The position numbers were made by a program, and so were the translations under genes. From positions 372,001-436,000 of the forward strand of contig NZ_FMAJ01000002.1 of the NCBI RefSeq assembly GCF_900094625.1: DNA of 64,000 nucleotides, in the 5' to 3' direction. The stretch's first letter is position 1; every line of letters starts with the position of its first letter. The notes beneath the pieces were generated by a model, which worked only from the letters and a program-made list of their open reading frames with translations, ran no database searches and was not told where the DNA came from. This document shows positions 53,883 to 62,682 of this stretch, piece after piece. The DNA comes from Rhizobium aethiopicum (GTDB lineage Bacteria; Pseudomonadota; Alphaproteobacteria; Rhizobiales; Rhizobiaceae).

Positions 53883-55598
53883 ATGGCCCCCACGACTTGC
53901 TCGCCCTTCAGACGAACGCTCGCGCTTCTGGCCAGCGCCGCCATCCTGGCGCAAGCCGGCATGAGCGGGATTGCTTTTGCGCAAACCACGCCTGAAACGG
54001 CAGCGCCCGGGGTTGCCGCACCGGTTCCGGCTGCTCCCGCTCCCACGCCTCCCGCACCTGCTGCACCGCAGCAGACCCCACCGGTCCAGACCGTCGTGCC
54101 GAACAACGGCCCGGCTTCCGTTGCCGACCTTGCCGAAGGCCTGCTCGATGCCGTGGTCAATATCTCGACCTCGCAGAATGTGAAGGATGACGAAGGGGTG
54201 GGGCCGGCGCCGCGCGCCCCTGACGGGTCGCCATTCCAGGAATTCTTCAATGACTTCTTCAACAAACAGCAGGGCAACAGAGGCCCCAACCATAATGTCA
54301 GCTCGCTTGGTTCCGGTTTTGTCATCGACCCGGCCGGCTATATCGTCACCAACAACCACGTGATCGAGGGCGCCGACGACATCGAGGTCAATTTTGCCGA
54401 CGGCTCGAAACTCAAGGCGAAGCTGATCGGCACGGATACGAAGACCGATCTCTCGGTACTGAAGGTTGAGCCGAAGACGCCGCTGAAGTCGGTGAAGTTC
54501 GGCGATTCCAGCGAGATGCGCATCGGCGACTGGGTGATGGCGATCGGCAATCCGTTCGGCTTCGGTGGCTCGGTCACGGTCGGCATCATTTCCGGGCGCG
54601 GCCGCAATATCAATGCCGGCCCCTACGACAATTTCATCCAGACGGATGCGGCGATCAACAAGGGCAATTCCGGCGGCCCGCTCTTCAACATGAAGGGTGA
54701 AGTGATCGGCATCAACACGGCGATCATCTCGCCGAGCGGCGGCTCGATCGGTATCGGCTTCTCGGTACCGTCCGAACTTGCGTCCGGCGTCGTCGAGCAG
54801 TTGCGCCAATATGGCGAGACGCGCCGCGGCTGGCTCGGCGTGCGCATCCAGCCTGTGACGGACGATATCGCCGACAGCCTCGGGCTCGACACGGCCAAGG
54901 GCGCACTGGTCGCCGGCGTCATCAAGGGCGGTCCCGTCGACGACGGCTCGATCAAGGCGGGCGACGTCATTTTGAAATTCGACGGAAAGACGGTCAACGA
55001 GATGCGCGACCTGCCGCGCGTCGTGGCCGAAAGTACGGTCGGAAAGGAAGTCGACGTCGTGGTGCTGCGCGACGGCAAGGAGCAGACCGTCAAGGTGAAG
55101 CTCGGCCGGCTCGAAGACAGCGATCAGGCGGCATCGGGCGATGCGGCTCCCGATGGCTCGCAGGACGGTGTGATCACCCCTGACCCTGGCGAGAACGACG
55201 ATATGGACCAGCCCGATACCGGCGACCAGGCCGAGCCCGCACCCGGCGCGCCGGCGCCGGACCAGCATCAGGGCCAGGTATCGCCGGATGCAGCCATGCC
55301 GAAGAACGTGCTCGGATTGTCATTGTCGCTCCTCAGTCCCGAAACACGCAAGGCTTTCGGCATTGCCGAAAGCGTCGATGGCGTTGTCGTGACGGAGGTG
55401 GCGCCCGGCTCCGCCTCGGCCGAAAAGGGGCTGAAGCCAGGGGACGTGATCGTCGAGGTGGCACAGGAATTCATGAAGTCCCCGGACGCGGTCGCGGCCA
55501 AGGTGAAATCGCTTAAACAGGAAGGTCGGCGCAACGCCCAGCTGATGATCGCCTCGGCAAACGGCGATCTGCGGTTCGTGGCGGTGCCGATGGAATAG
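53883..55598 (+). CDS. degP: Do-like periplasmic serine protease DegP/DegQ
   Basis: Periplasmic protease and chaperone that removes misfolded envelope proteins. 571 residues: signal peptide (about 1-37, cleaved after AFAQ), a long Ala/Pro-rich linker, then the trypsin-like domain with the triad H159 in TNNHVIEG, D189 in TKTDLSVLK, and S263 in KGNSGGPL. Two PDZ domains follow, the first from about residue 320 (GVRIQPVTDDIADSLGL) and the second from about 465, joined by an Asp/Pro-rich linker. The ATG at 53883 has GAGGAAG upstream. Placed after hflKC, as often in this group. Confidence 0.95.
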   Translation: MAPTTCSPFRRTLALLASAAILAQAGMSGIAFAQTTPETAAPGVAAPVPAAPAPTPPAPAAPQQTPPVQTVVPNNGPASVADLAEGLLDAVVNISTSQNVKDDEGVGPAPRAPDGSPFQEFFNDFFNKQQGNRGPNHNVSSLGSGFVIDPAGYIVTNNHVIEGADDIEVNFADGSKLKAKLIGTDTKTDLSVLKVEPKTPLKSVKFGDSSEMRIGDWVMAIGNPFGFGGSVTVGIISGRGRNINAGPYDNFIQTDAAINKGNSGGPLFNMKGEVIGINTAIISPSGGSIGIGFSVPSELASGVVEQLRQYGETRRGWLGVRIQPVTDDIADSLGLDTAKGALVAGVIKGGPVDDGSIKAGDVILKFDGKTVNEMRDLPRVVAESTVGKEVDVVVLRDGKEQTVKVKLGRLEDSDQAASGDAAPDGSQDGVITPDPGENDDMDQPDTGDQAEPAPGAPAPDQHQGQVSPDAAMPKNVLGLSLSLLSPETRKAFGIAESVDGVVVTEVAPGSASAEKGLKPGDVIVEVAQEFMKSPDAVAAKVKSLKQEGRRNAQLMIASANGDLRFVAVPME

Positions 55599-55667
55599 TA
55601 GCTCCAGCGCCAATGGATTTGCCGCTGCGACCTCCACCTCCTTCAGGACGTAGGCGGAGCACGCTTC

Positions 55668-56558
55668 TCACGCCGTCACGAAGTCGGTCTTTCGGTAACC
55701 CTGGATGTAAAGCAGTGCCGTCAGGTCGGCGTGATTGATGCGCATTTGCGCCTGTGCGGCGACCGTGGGCTTGGCGTGGAGGGCGACGCCGGAGCCGGCG
55801 AGTTGCAGCATGCCGAGGTCGTTGGCGCCGTCGCCGACGGCGATGGCCTGTTGTGGCGAAATGCCGAGGCTTGCCGAAATCTCGTTCAGCGCATCCACCT
55901 TCGCCTGCTTGCCGAGGATCGGTTCGGCGACGAAGCCGGAGAGGATGCCATCCTCTTCAAGCAGCGTGTTGGCGCGGTTTTCGTCGAAGCCGAGGGTGGC
56001 GGCGATGCGGCTGGTAAAGACGGTGAAGCCGCCGGAGACGAGGGCCGTGTAATGGCCTTTCGATTTCATCGTGGCGATCAGCTCCGACCCGCCCGGCGTC
56101 AGCGTGATGCGCTTGGCGATGACCTCGTCGACGACCGAGATCGGCAGGCCCTTCAAGAGGGCAACGCGCTCTCGCAGCGCCGGCTCGAAGGCGATCTCGC
56201 CGTTCATGGCGCGGGCGGTGATGTCGGCGACCTTCTCCTTCAGGCCGACTTCGGCGGCAAGTTCGTCGATGCATTCCTGGCCGATCATCGTTGAATCCAT
56301 GTCGGCGATCAGCAGCTTCTTGCGGCGGCTGTCCTGCTCCTGGATGACGAGGTCGATGGGGGCGCCCGATATGACGGCAAGGAGATTGGCCTCGGCCGCT
56401 TGCGCATCCGAGCCGTCGCGGAGCGCAATGTCGCAGGCTACACCGTCGGCCAGCCAGTACAAGCCGGACGCCGTCACGGCCTTGGCCGCTTGCTCGGCAA
56501 TGCCGGGAGTAAGAACGGGATTTGACGGATTGGCAACAAGCGTGGCAACGAGGGCCAT
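55668..56558 (-). CDS. serB: Phosphoserine phosphatase SerB
   Basis: Last step of serine synthesis. A 296-residue HAD phosphatase: motif I LIADMDSTMIG (nucleophile and acid Asp), the SerB helix EVGLKEKVADITARAMNGEI, motif II ALVSGGFTVFTSRIAATLGFD, and motif III/IV IAVGDGANDLGMLQLAGSGVALHAKP. The N-terminal 80 residues form an ACT-like domain as in long SerB. The start is ATG at 56558 (MALVATL); it overlaps the start codon of miaA by two bases on the other strand. Confidence 0.95.
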   Translation of the reverse strand: MALVATLVANPSNPVLTPGIAEQAAKAVTASGLYWLADGVACDIALRDGSDAQAAEANLLAVISGAPIDLVIQEQDSRRKKLLIADMDSTMIGQECIDELAAEVGLKEKVADITARAMNGEIAFEPALRERVALLKGLPISVVDEVIAKRITLTPGGSELIATMKSKGHYTALVSGGFTVFTSRIAATLGFDENRANTLLEEDGILSGFVAEPILGKQAKVDALNEISASLGISPQQAIAVGDGANDLGMLQLAGSGVALHAKPTVAAQAQMRINHADLTALLYIQGYRKTDFVTA

Positions 56559-57453
56559 GATGGAAAACCTTCTGAGCGTAGAGAACGCGATCCTGATAAC
56601 CGGGCCGACCGCCAGCGGCAAGTCCGCGCTCGCCGTCGAATTGGCCAAACGCCATGGCGGTGCGGTCGTCAATGCCGACAGCATGCAGGTCTACGACACA
56701 TTGCGGGTGCTGACTGCGCGTCCGTCGGAGGAGGAGATGCAAGGCGTGCCGCATCATCTCTACGGCCACGTACCGGCAGGTTCCGGCTATTCCACAGGCG
56801 CTTGGCTGCGCGATGTCTCGGCGCTGCTGCCGGCGCTGAAGGCGGCCGGGCAATTGCCGGTCTTCGTCGGCGGCACCGGTCTTTATTTCAAGGCATTGAC
56901 CGGCGGTCTCTCCGACATGCCCGACATACCCGCTGCGCTTCGGGAGGAACTCCGGACGCGGCTGCTTGAGGAGGGAGTGGACCAGCTCTATGCCGAACTC
57001 CAGGCCGTCGATCCAGCCATGGCGGCAAGCCTCAACCGCCAGGACGGCCAGCGCATCGTCCGCGCGCTGGAGGTGATCAAAGCGACGGGACGGTCGATCG
57101 CCGATTTCCAGGGTCGGTCCGGACCTGTGGTGATCGATGCCGACGCGGCCCGCAAGATCATCGTTCTGCCGGACCGGGCGGTGCTGCACGCCCGCATCAA
57201 CGGCCGGTTCGAAAAAATGCTGCAACAGGGCGCGGAAGATGAGGTGAGGGCGCTGCTTGCGCTCGGCCTGCCGGCCGAGGCGCTGGTCATGAAGGCGATC
57301 GGGGTGTCGCAGATTGCGGCAATGCTACAGGGCGAGATGACGCGCGATGAGGTGCTGGAGAAGGGGGCGGCGGCGACACGGCAATATGCCAAGCGGCAAA
57401 TGACCTGGTTCCGAAATCAGATGGACGAGAGCTGGCAACGGCTGACCGCCTAG
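56557..57453 (+). CDS. miaA: tRNA dimethylallyltransferase MiaA
   Basis: Adds the isopentenyl group to A37 of tRNAs reading UNN codons. 298 residues: Walker A GPTASGKSALAVELAKRHGG, NADSMQVYDTLRVLTARPS, LYGHVPAGSGYSTGAW, VFVGGTGLYFKALTGGLSDMPDIP, and the C-terminal block QYAKRQMTWFRNQMD. ATG 56557 or the following ATG 56560 is the start. It diverges from serB with overlapping start codons. Confidence 0.95.
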   Translation: MMENLLSVENAILITGPTASGKSALAVELAKRHGGAVVNADSMQVYDTLRVLTARPSEEEMQGVPHHLYGHVPAGSGYSTGAWLRDVSALLPALKAAGQLPVFVGGTGLYFKALTGGLSDMPDIPAALREELRTRLLEEGVDQLYAELQAVDPAMAASLNRQDGQRIVRALEVIKATGRSIADFQGRSGPVVIDADAARKIIVLPDRAVLHARINGRFEKMLQQGAEDEVRALLALGLPAEALVMKAIGVSQIAAMLQGEMTRDEVLEKGAAATRQYAKRQMTWFRNQMDESWQRLTA

Positions 57454-57565
57454 TTCTCATCCCCGTTGCGGACCTCCTGCTCCAGGCGCAGTTTAAACGA
57501 TATGTTCTTAGCGGGCGCCGTATCACGCCTGCTGTTCTCCATTAACCGCCCTTGAGGATTGCATC

Positions 57566-58480
57566 ATGTCTTCAGTGTCTCCATTTCATGGTCTTTCGGC
57601 CTTTCCGCCAACGCCCGCCGACATCAATGGTCGCGTAAATGCGGAAGCACTCTGCCGCCTGCTCGGCCCGCTTTGTGACGCTGGCGTCGCCTCCATCGGC
57701 CTTCTCGGCAGCACCGGGATCTATGCCTATCTCACGCGCGAGGAGCGGTTGCGGGCCGTCGAGGCAGCGGTCGAATGCGTCAATGGCCGCATTCCGCTTG
57801 TCGTCGGCGCCGGCGCTCTGAGGACGGACCATGCCGTCGATCTCGCGAGGGACGCCGAGGCTGCCGGCGCGGATGCGCTCCTCCTCGCGCCCGTTTCCTA
57901 CACACCGCTGACCCAGGAAGAGGCCTACCAGCATTTCCTTGCGGTGGCGAAGGCGACCAGGCTTCCGCTGTGCATCTACAACAATCCCGGCACGACGCAC
58001 TTCACCTTCGGCTGCGAGCTTCTGCAGCGCCTCTCCGATATCGAGACGATCAGGGCGGTGAAGATGCCGCTGCCGGCCGACGGCGATTTGCGTGGGGAGC
58101 TTGCACGACTGCGGGAAAAGGCCGACCTCGCGATCGGCTACAGCGGCGATTGGGGTGCTGCTGAAGCGCTCTCTTCAGGCGCAGACGCCTGGTACAGCGT
58201 CATCGGTGGCCTGCTTCCGCGTACGGCGCTTGCTTTGACCAGGGCCGCCATGGCCGGCAGTGGCGGCGAGGCGCGCAGGCTCGATGGCCTGCTGCAGCCG
58301 CTCTGGGAGGTGTTCAAGGCGCATGGGAGCATTCGCGTGGTCTATATGCTGGCCGAGCATTTGCTGGATGTCCGGGCAGAGCTTCCGCGGCCGCTGCTGC
58401 CGCTTGGACCGGCGGACCGCCAGCGCGTGCTCGACATTGCCCGGCCGCTGATCGTGCTGGAACGTCAGTCCTTGTTGTAG
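57566..58480 (+). CDS. DapA family aldolase/dehydratase, not canonical DapA
   Basis: TIM-barrel class I aldolase family, 304 residues. The catalytic Tyr lies in LPLCIYNNPGTTH and the Schiff-base Lys in IRAVKMPLPADGDLR; the GLLGSTGIYAYLTREERLRAVEA block replaces the usual GTTGE/S motif of DapA. The changed residues around the substrate loop argue for an acid sugar or other keto acid rather than pyruvate plus semialdehyde for lysine synthesis. Its last 16 bases overlap the convergent HerA-like gene. Confidence 0.9.
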   Translation: MSSVSPFHGLSAFPPTPADINGRVNAEALCRLLGPLCDAGVASIGLLGSTGIYAYLTREERLRAVEAAVECVNGRIPLVVGAGALRTDHAVDLARDAEAAGADALLLAPVSYTPLTQEEAYQHFLAVAKATRLPLCIYNNPGTTHFTFGCELLQRLSDIETIRAVKMPLPADGDLRGELARLREKADLAIGYSGDWGAAEALSSGADAWYSVIGGLLPRTALALTRAAMAGSGGEARRLDGLLQPLWEVFKAHGSIRVVYMLAEHLLDVRAELPRPLLPLGPADRQRVLDIARPLIVLERQSLL

Positions 58481-60489
58481 AGGCTGCTCAGCGGCTTTTT
58501 CAGGATGCTTTCGCGCAGCGACGTGCCGGGTTCCCGGCGGGTGATCGGCGGCCGGTCTGTCGGCGGCGCCGGCCGGGGAAAGACCGGCTCCTCGCGACGC
58601 AGTTCGCGGCGCAGCGCATCCAGCCGCGGATCGGTCGGGGCCGGCTCGGCCGGGTCCAGCCGCGGCGCCTGCGGCAGCAATTCGCGCCGATAAGATTCGA
58701 GCGGCGCCGAAGCCGGCGGGGGCGGGGGGACGGGTTTTGTGTCGAAAGCCTCGCCGGCTTCCAGCGCCTCGTCGAAACCCGGCATGGATGCCGCAACGCT
58801 CTGCTGGAAGGTCGAAATGTCAGGCCCGACAGTCACCGCCCGCATGCGGGTCACGATCTTGCGCAGATCGACAGTATCGGGATCTTCCTCACTATGCTTG
58901 TTGTTGGCGCTGGCGGCCTTCGGCAGGAGGTTCTCTTCGACACGGGAGAAGCGCATACGCATCGGCACGCTGATCGCCTCGCCGAAGGCGATCGCCTCAC
59001 CATTACCGATCGAGGAGATGAAGCTCGTCGTCGAGATCGATGAATTCGGAATGGCCGATCGTATGATTTCCTGGTCGCGATCATTGGCAAGGCGCATGGC
59101 AAAGAGCGTCGAGCATTGCGACAGGATCGTCTGGTCGAGCTCGCCCGGCCGCTGGGTGATGATACCAAGCGAGACGCCGTATTTGCGGCCTTCCTTGGCG
59201 ATACGGGCGATCGCCTGGCGCGTCGGCACAAAGCCCAGCGTCGGATCCGACGGGATGTAGCGGTGGGCTTCCTCGCAGACGACCAGCATGTGGATGGCGC
59301 CGTCGCTCCAGAGCGCCACCTCGAAAGCCATGCGGCAGAGCACGGAGGCGACGGAGTTGACGACCTCGGAGGGGATGCCTGCGAGCTGAAAGGTGCAGAT
59401 CGGCCTACTGTCGCCGGGGATGCGGAAGATCTGCGCGATGGTATCGGTGATCGTGTCGCTGATCGTGTTGTTGGAGAACATGAAGTGATAGCGCGGATCG
59501 TTGATCGCGGCGATGAGGCGCATCTTCAGCGAACGCAGGGACGGCTTTTCCGCACGGCCTTCCAGGCGGCCGATGCGCTCGTCGATCAGCGCCAGGAGAT
59601 CGGCCATGCGGTAGGGAACGGGTGTGTCGGCGGTGATCGAACTCTTTTCCGTGGTGCGGCGCACCAGCGAATTGTCGCTGCCGCGGAAGGCGCGTTTGGC
59701 CTCCGGCATGATGTCGCGCAGCATGTCGAGCTCCTCGGGCACGGGCGGGCGGCCACGGAAAACGACTTCGGCAAATTCCTCGAGCCGCATCAGCCAGAAG
59801 GGCAGGTCGAGCGTATCGGTATCGATGGTGACGGCGTGGTTGGGAAAGGCGGCGGCAAATTCATTGTGCGGATCGAGGATCAGCACGCGCAGCTTCGGAT
59901 CGGCCGCGATCGCCTTGTGCAGGAGCAGCGATACGGCCGTCGATTTGCCGACGCCGGTCGAGCCGACGACGGCGAAATGCTTCGAGAGCATCGAGGGGAT
60001 GTGGATTGCCGCATCGATGCTTTCGTCCTGCGTCAGCTTACCGATGACGGCCGTCGTGCCGGTTCCGGCATCATAGATGCGCATGAGGTCGGCGGCGCGA
60101 ATGCGGTGGGCGATGGCGCCGAGATAGGGATAACGCGAGATTCCGGTCGAGAATTCCTCGCGCCCGTCCTCGTCGACGCGGACTTCGCCAAGAAGCTCGG
60201 TCTCGATCCTGAACGTATTATCCTCGCCTTCGCCCCAGGCATGGCTGCCGGTATTCATGGAGTAGACCAGGGCGACAACGCGGTTGCGGCCGACGCTGAT
60301 GGAAATGAGCCGGCCGACGGACCAGAGCTCGGTGAGATCGGTGCCGCCCTGTTCGGCGACGGCGGCAATCGTTGCCCTGGAGCCACTGCAAGCAACGACG
60401 CGGCCGAGAAAGCGATTTCCCGGCGTATGGCCGTCGCGTCTATCGTGCTCGCCTGCCTTGCCAGACATGCGCAAGTCGTTGTTGAGCAA
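58465..60489 (-). CDS. HerA-like ATPase (DUF87 domain)
   Basis: A 674-residue ATPase of the HerA/FtsK superfamily, related to DNA translocases. Walker A is VGSTGVGKSTAVSLLLHKA (about 174-192), with LRVLILDPHNEFAAAF as the Walker B region, and MLVVCEEAHRYIPSDP as a second acidic motif, then RIAKEGRKYGVSLGIITQRPGELDQTILSQCSTLF. The last 110 residues are Pro/Arg-rich and disordered. No NurA-type nuclease is next to it, so its role, perhaps DNA end processing, is open. The TTG start at 60489 has GGGAG before it; ATG 60468 is the alternative. Confidence 0.87.
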   Translation of the reverse strand: MLNNDLRMSGKAGEHDRRDGHTPGNRFLGRVVACSGSRATIAAVAEQGGTDLTELWSVGRLISISVGRNRVVALVYSMNTGSHAWGEGEDNTFRIETELLGEVRVDEDGREEFSTGISRYPYLGAIAHRIRAADLMRIYDAGTGTTAVIGKLTQDESIDAAIHIPSMLSKHFAVVGSTGVGKSTAVSLLLHKAIAADPKLRVLILDPHNEFAAAFPNHAVTIDTDTLDLPFWLMRLEEFAEVVFRGRPPVPEELDMLRDIMPEAKRAFRGSDNSLVRRTTEKSSITADTPVPYRMADLLALIDERIGRLEGRAEKPSLRSLKMRLIAAINDPRYHFMFSNNTISDTITDTIAQIFRIPGDSRPICTFQLAGIPSEVVNSVASVLCRMAFEVALWSDGAIHMLVVCEEAHRYIPSDPTLGFVPTRQAIARIAKEGRKYGVSLGIITQRPGELDQTILSQCSTLFAMRLANDRDQEIIRSAIPNSSISTTSFISSIGNGEAIAFGEAISVPMRMRFSRVEENLLPKAASANNKHSEEDPDTVDLRKIVTRMRAVTVGPDISTFQQSVAASMPGFDEALEAGEAFDTKPVPPPPPASAPLESYRRELLPQAPRLDPAEPAPTDPRLDALRRELRREEPVFPRPAPPTDRPPITRREPGTSLRESILKKPLSSLYNKD

Positions 60490-60509
60490 AGGCTACTCCC
60501 TGCAGTAGC

Positions 60510-60536
60510 GTTAAAGGATAAAGTCGATCCTTTAAC
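60510..60536. repeat. Perfect palindrome between HerA-like gene and ilvI
   Basis: GTTAAAGGAT and ATCCTTTAAC, ten-base perfect arms with a seven-base loop. It is 21 bases upstream of the HerA-like start codon and 65 bases before the ilv promoter candidate. It could be an operator; no T tract supports termination. Confidence 0.6.
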
Positions 60537-60600
60537 AAATCCTTCATCCTATCGATTTTGGGAGGCGCAGGCGCGGGGCAGTTTTTTATTGCGACATGCG

Positions 60601-60628
60601 TTGACGCTGCGAAATTTTCTGTCTATCA
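60601..60628 (+). promoter_or_regulatory. Candidate promoter of the ilvIH operon
   Basis: TTGACG (60601-60606), 16-base spacer, CTATCA (60623-60628), close to the rhizobial sigma-70 pattern. Transcription would begin near 60635, at or just before the leader ATG at 60638. Confidence 0.55.
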
Positions 60629-60637
60629 CTTCCCGCC

Positions 60638-60694
60638 ATGAAAATCGCAACGGCTCTTATCGTGGTGGGGAAGCGCATGGGCAGGATGGTGTAA
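60638..60694 (+). CDS. ilv leader peptide, 18 residues
   Basis: MKIATALIVVGKRMGRMV, rich in branched-chain residues: Ile 3 and 8, Leu 7, Val 9, 10 and 18 (six of eighteen). No ribosome site precedes it, and the candidate promoter places the mRNA start at the ATG, so it may be read as a leaderless message. A ribosome pausing at the Ile/Leu/Val codons would control folding of the hairpins behind it and so the attenuator before ilvI. The regulatory role is inferred from layout. Confidence 0.8.
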   Translation: MKIATALIVVGKRMGRMV

Positions 60695-60751
60695 CCATCC
60701 GGCGACAGCCACCCATGCGCAAGATGACAGGCTCCTCCGGGGCCTTTTTTT
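60673..60751 (+). terminator. Attenuator hairpins and terminator of the ilvIH leader
   Basis: Outer stem GCGCATGGG/CCCATGCGC (60673-60681 with 60712-60720) encloses hairpin GGATGGT/ACCATCC (60684-60700), whose loop region holds the leader stop codon. A third hairpin GGCTCC/GGGGCC (60730-60744, one U-G pair) leads into seven T residues (60745-60751), a terminator 61 bases before ilvI. The competing antiterminator pairing could not be traced by eye. Confidence 0.8.
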
Positions 60752-60811
60752 GTGCCCGAAATCGGGCTCCCGGCCACAAACGCAAATCCCAGCATCAAAC
60801 GGAACAGACAG

Positions 60812-62602
60812 ATGAGCACGGACAATCAGGCGGCAGGCAATCGGATGACGGGAGCGGAGATCGTTCTCAAGGCGCTGAAGGATAATGGCGTCGAACATAT
60901 CTTCGGCTATCCCGGCGGCGCGGTCCTGCCGATCTATGACGAGATCTTCCAGCAGGACGAGATCAAGCACATTCTCGTTCGCCACGAGCAGGGGGCCGGC
61001 CACGCGGCTGAAGGCTACGCCCGCTCAACCGGCAAGGTCGGCGTCATGCTGGTGACCTCAGGTCCCGGCGCCACCAACGCGGTTACGCCACTGCAGGATG
61101 CGCTGATGGATTCGATCCCGCTCGTCTGCCTGACCGGCCAGGTTCCGACCCCACTGATCGGCTCCGACGCCTTCCAGGAATGCGATACGGTCGGCATCAC
61201 CCGGCCCTGCACCAAGCACAACTGGCTGGTTAAGGACGTCAACCAGCTCGCCGCCATCATCCATGAAGCCTTCCGCATCGCCCAGTCCGGCCGACCGGGC
61301 CCCGTCGTCGTCGATATTCCTAAGGACGTTCAGTTTGCGACCGGCACCTACACGCCGCCGGCCGATTACTCGATCCAGAAGAGCTATCAGCCGAAGATCC
61401 AGGGCGATCTCAACCAAATCCATGCGGCGATCGAGCTGATGGCGACTGCCCGCCGTCCGATCATCTATTCCGGCGGCGGCGTCGTCAATTCCGGCCCCGA
61501 GGCTTCCAAGCTGCTGCGCGAACTGGTCGAACTCACTGATTTTCCGATCACCTCGACACTGATGGGCCTCGGCGCCTATCCGGCTTCCGGCAAGAACTGG
61601 CTGAAAATGCTCGGCATGCACGGCTCCTACGAAGCCAACATGGCGATGCATGATTGCGACGTCATGGTCTGCATCGGCGCTCGCTTCGACGACCGCATCA
61701 CCGGCCGTCTCAACGCCTTCTCGCCGAACTCGAAGAAGATCCATATCGATATCGATCCTTCCTCGATCAACAAGAACGTCCGCGTCGACATCGGCATCCG
61801 CGGCGATGTCGGCCATGTCCTGGAAGACATGGTCCGCCTGTGGCGGGCGTTGCCGAAGAAGCCGGAGAAGAACCGTCTCGATGATTGGTGGGGGGATATC
61901 GCCCGCTGGCGGGCGCGCAACTCCTTCGCATATACGAAGAACAATGATGTCATCATGCCGCAATATGCACTGGAGCGGCTCTTTGCGCACACCAAGGACC
62001 GCGATACCTACATCACGACCGAAGTCGGCCAGCATCAGATGTGGGCGGCGCAGTTCTTCGGCTTCGAACAGCCGAATCGCTGGATGACCTCGGGCGGCCT
62101 CGGCACGATGGGTTACGGCCTGCCGGCGGCACTCGGCGTGCAGATCGCCCATCCCGAAAGCCTCGTCATCGACATTGCCGGCGACGCATCGATCCAGATG
62201 TGCATTCAGGAAATGTCGACGGCGATCCAGTACGACGCGCCCATCAAGATCTTCATCATGAACAACCAGTATATGGGCATGGTGCGTCAGTGGCAGCAGC
62301 TCCTGCACGGCAACCGCCTGTCGCACTCCTATACGGAGGCGATGCCCGATTTCGTCAAGCTGGCGGAAGCCTATGGCGCGGTCGGCCTGCGCTGCGACAA
62401 GCCGGACGAGCTCGACGATGCCATCGTCGAGATGATCGAGGTCAAGAAGCCGGTCATTTTCGATTGCCGCGTCGCCAATCTCGCCAACTGCTTCCCGATG
62501 ATCCCCTCGGGCAAGGCGCATAACGAAATGCTGCTGCCCGACGAAGCCACCGACGAAGCGGTCGCAAACGCGATCGACGCCAAGGGCCGCCAGCTCGTCT
62601 AA
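60812..62602 (+). CDS. ilvI: Acetolactate synthase large subunit IlvI
   Basis: Thiamine-diphosphate enzyme that condenses pyruvate with pyruvate or 2-oxobutyrate in valine, leucine and isoleucine synthesis. 596 residues: GYPGGAVLPIYDEIFQ and the catalytic Glu in VRHEQGAGHAAEGYARSTGK, FAD/middle domain, and the TPP motif GDASIQMCIQEM to IMNNQYMGMVRQW. The start at 60812 (MSTDNQAA) is preceded only by a weak ribosome site; MTGAEIVL at 60845 is an alternative. Controlled by the attenuator upstream, partner ilvH downstream. Confidence 0.97.
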   Translation: MSTDNQAAGNRMTGAEIVLKALKDNGVEHIFGYPGGAVLPIYDEIFQQDEIKHILVRHEQGAGHAAEGYARSTGKVGVMLVTSGPGATNAVTPLQDALMDSIPLVCLTGQVPTPLIGSDAFQECDTVGITRPCTKHNWLVKDVNQLAAIIHEAFRIAQSGRPGPVVVDIPKDVQFATGTYTPPADYSIQKSYQPKIQGDLNQIHAAIELMATARRPIIYSGGGVVNSGPEASKLLRELVELTDFPITSTLMGLGAYPASGKNWLKMLGMHGSYEANMAMHDCDVMVCIGARFDDRITGRLNAFSPNSKKIHIDIDPSSINKNVRVDIGIRGDVGHVLEDMVRLWRALPKKPEKNRLDDWWGDIARWRARNSFAYTKNNDVIMPQYALERLFAHTKDRDTYITTEVGQHQMWAAQFFGFEQPNRWMTSGGLGTMGYGLPAALGVQIAHPESLVIDIAGDASIQMCIQEMSTAIQYDAPIKIFIMNNQYMGMVRQWQQLLHGNRLSHSYTEAMPDFVKLAEAYGAVGLRCDKPDELDDAIVEMIEVKKPVIFDCRVANLANCFPMIPSGKAHNEMLLPDEATDEAVANAIDAKGRQLV

Positions 62603-62614
62603 GACTTAATAATT

Positions 62615-62662
62615 GCGCATAATTCCTTTCCGAAAATCGTGGCCGATTTTCAGGGTTATGCG
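62615..62662. repeat. Imperfect palindrome in the ilvI-ilvH spacer
   Basis: Outer arms CGCATAA/TTATGCG and inner arms GAAAATC/GATTTTC (62632-62638 with 62645-62651), separated by small bulges. It fills the 80-base spacer between the two genes of the operon. It looks like a short dispersed palindromic element of rhizobia; that relationship is from memory. Within a transcript it could act as a processing or stabilising hairpin. Confidence 0.65.
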
Positions 62663-62682
62663 GCGAGAGGAAACCCAGGATC

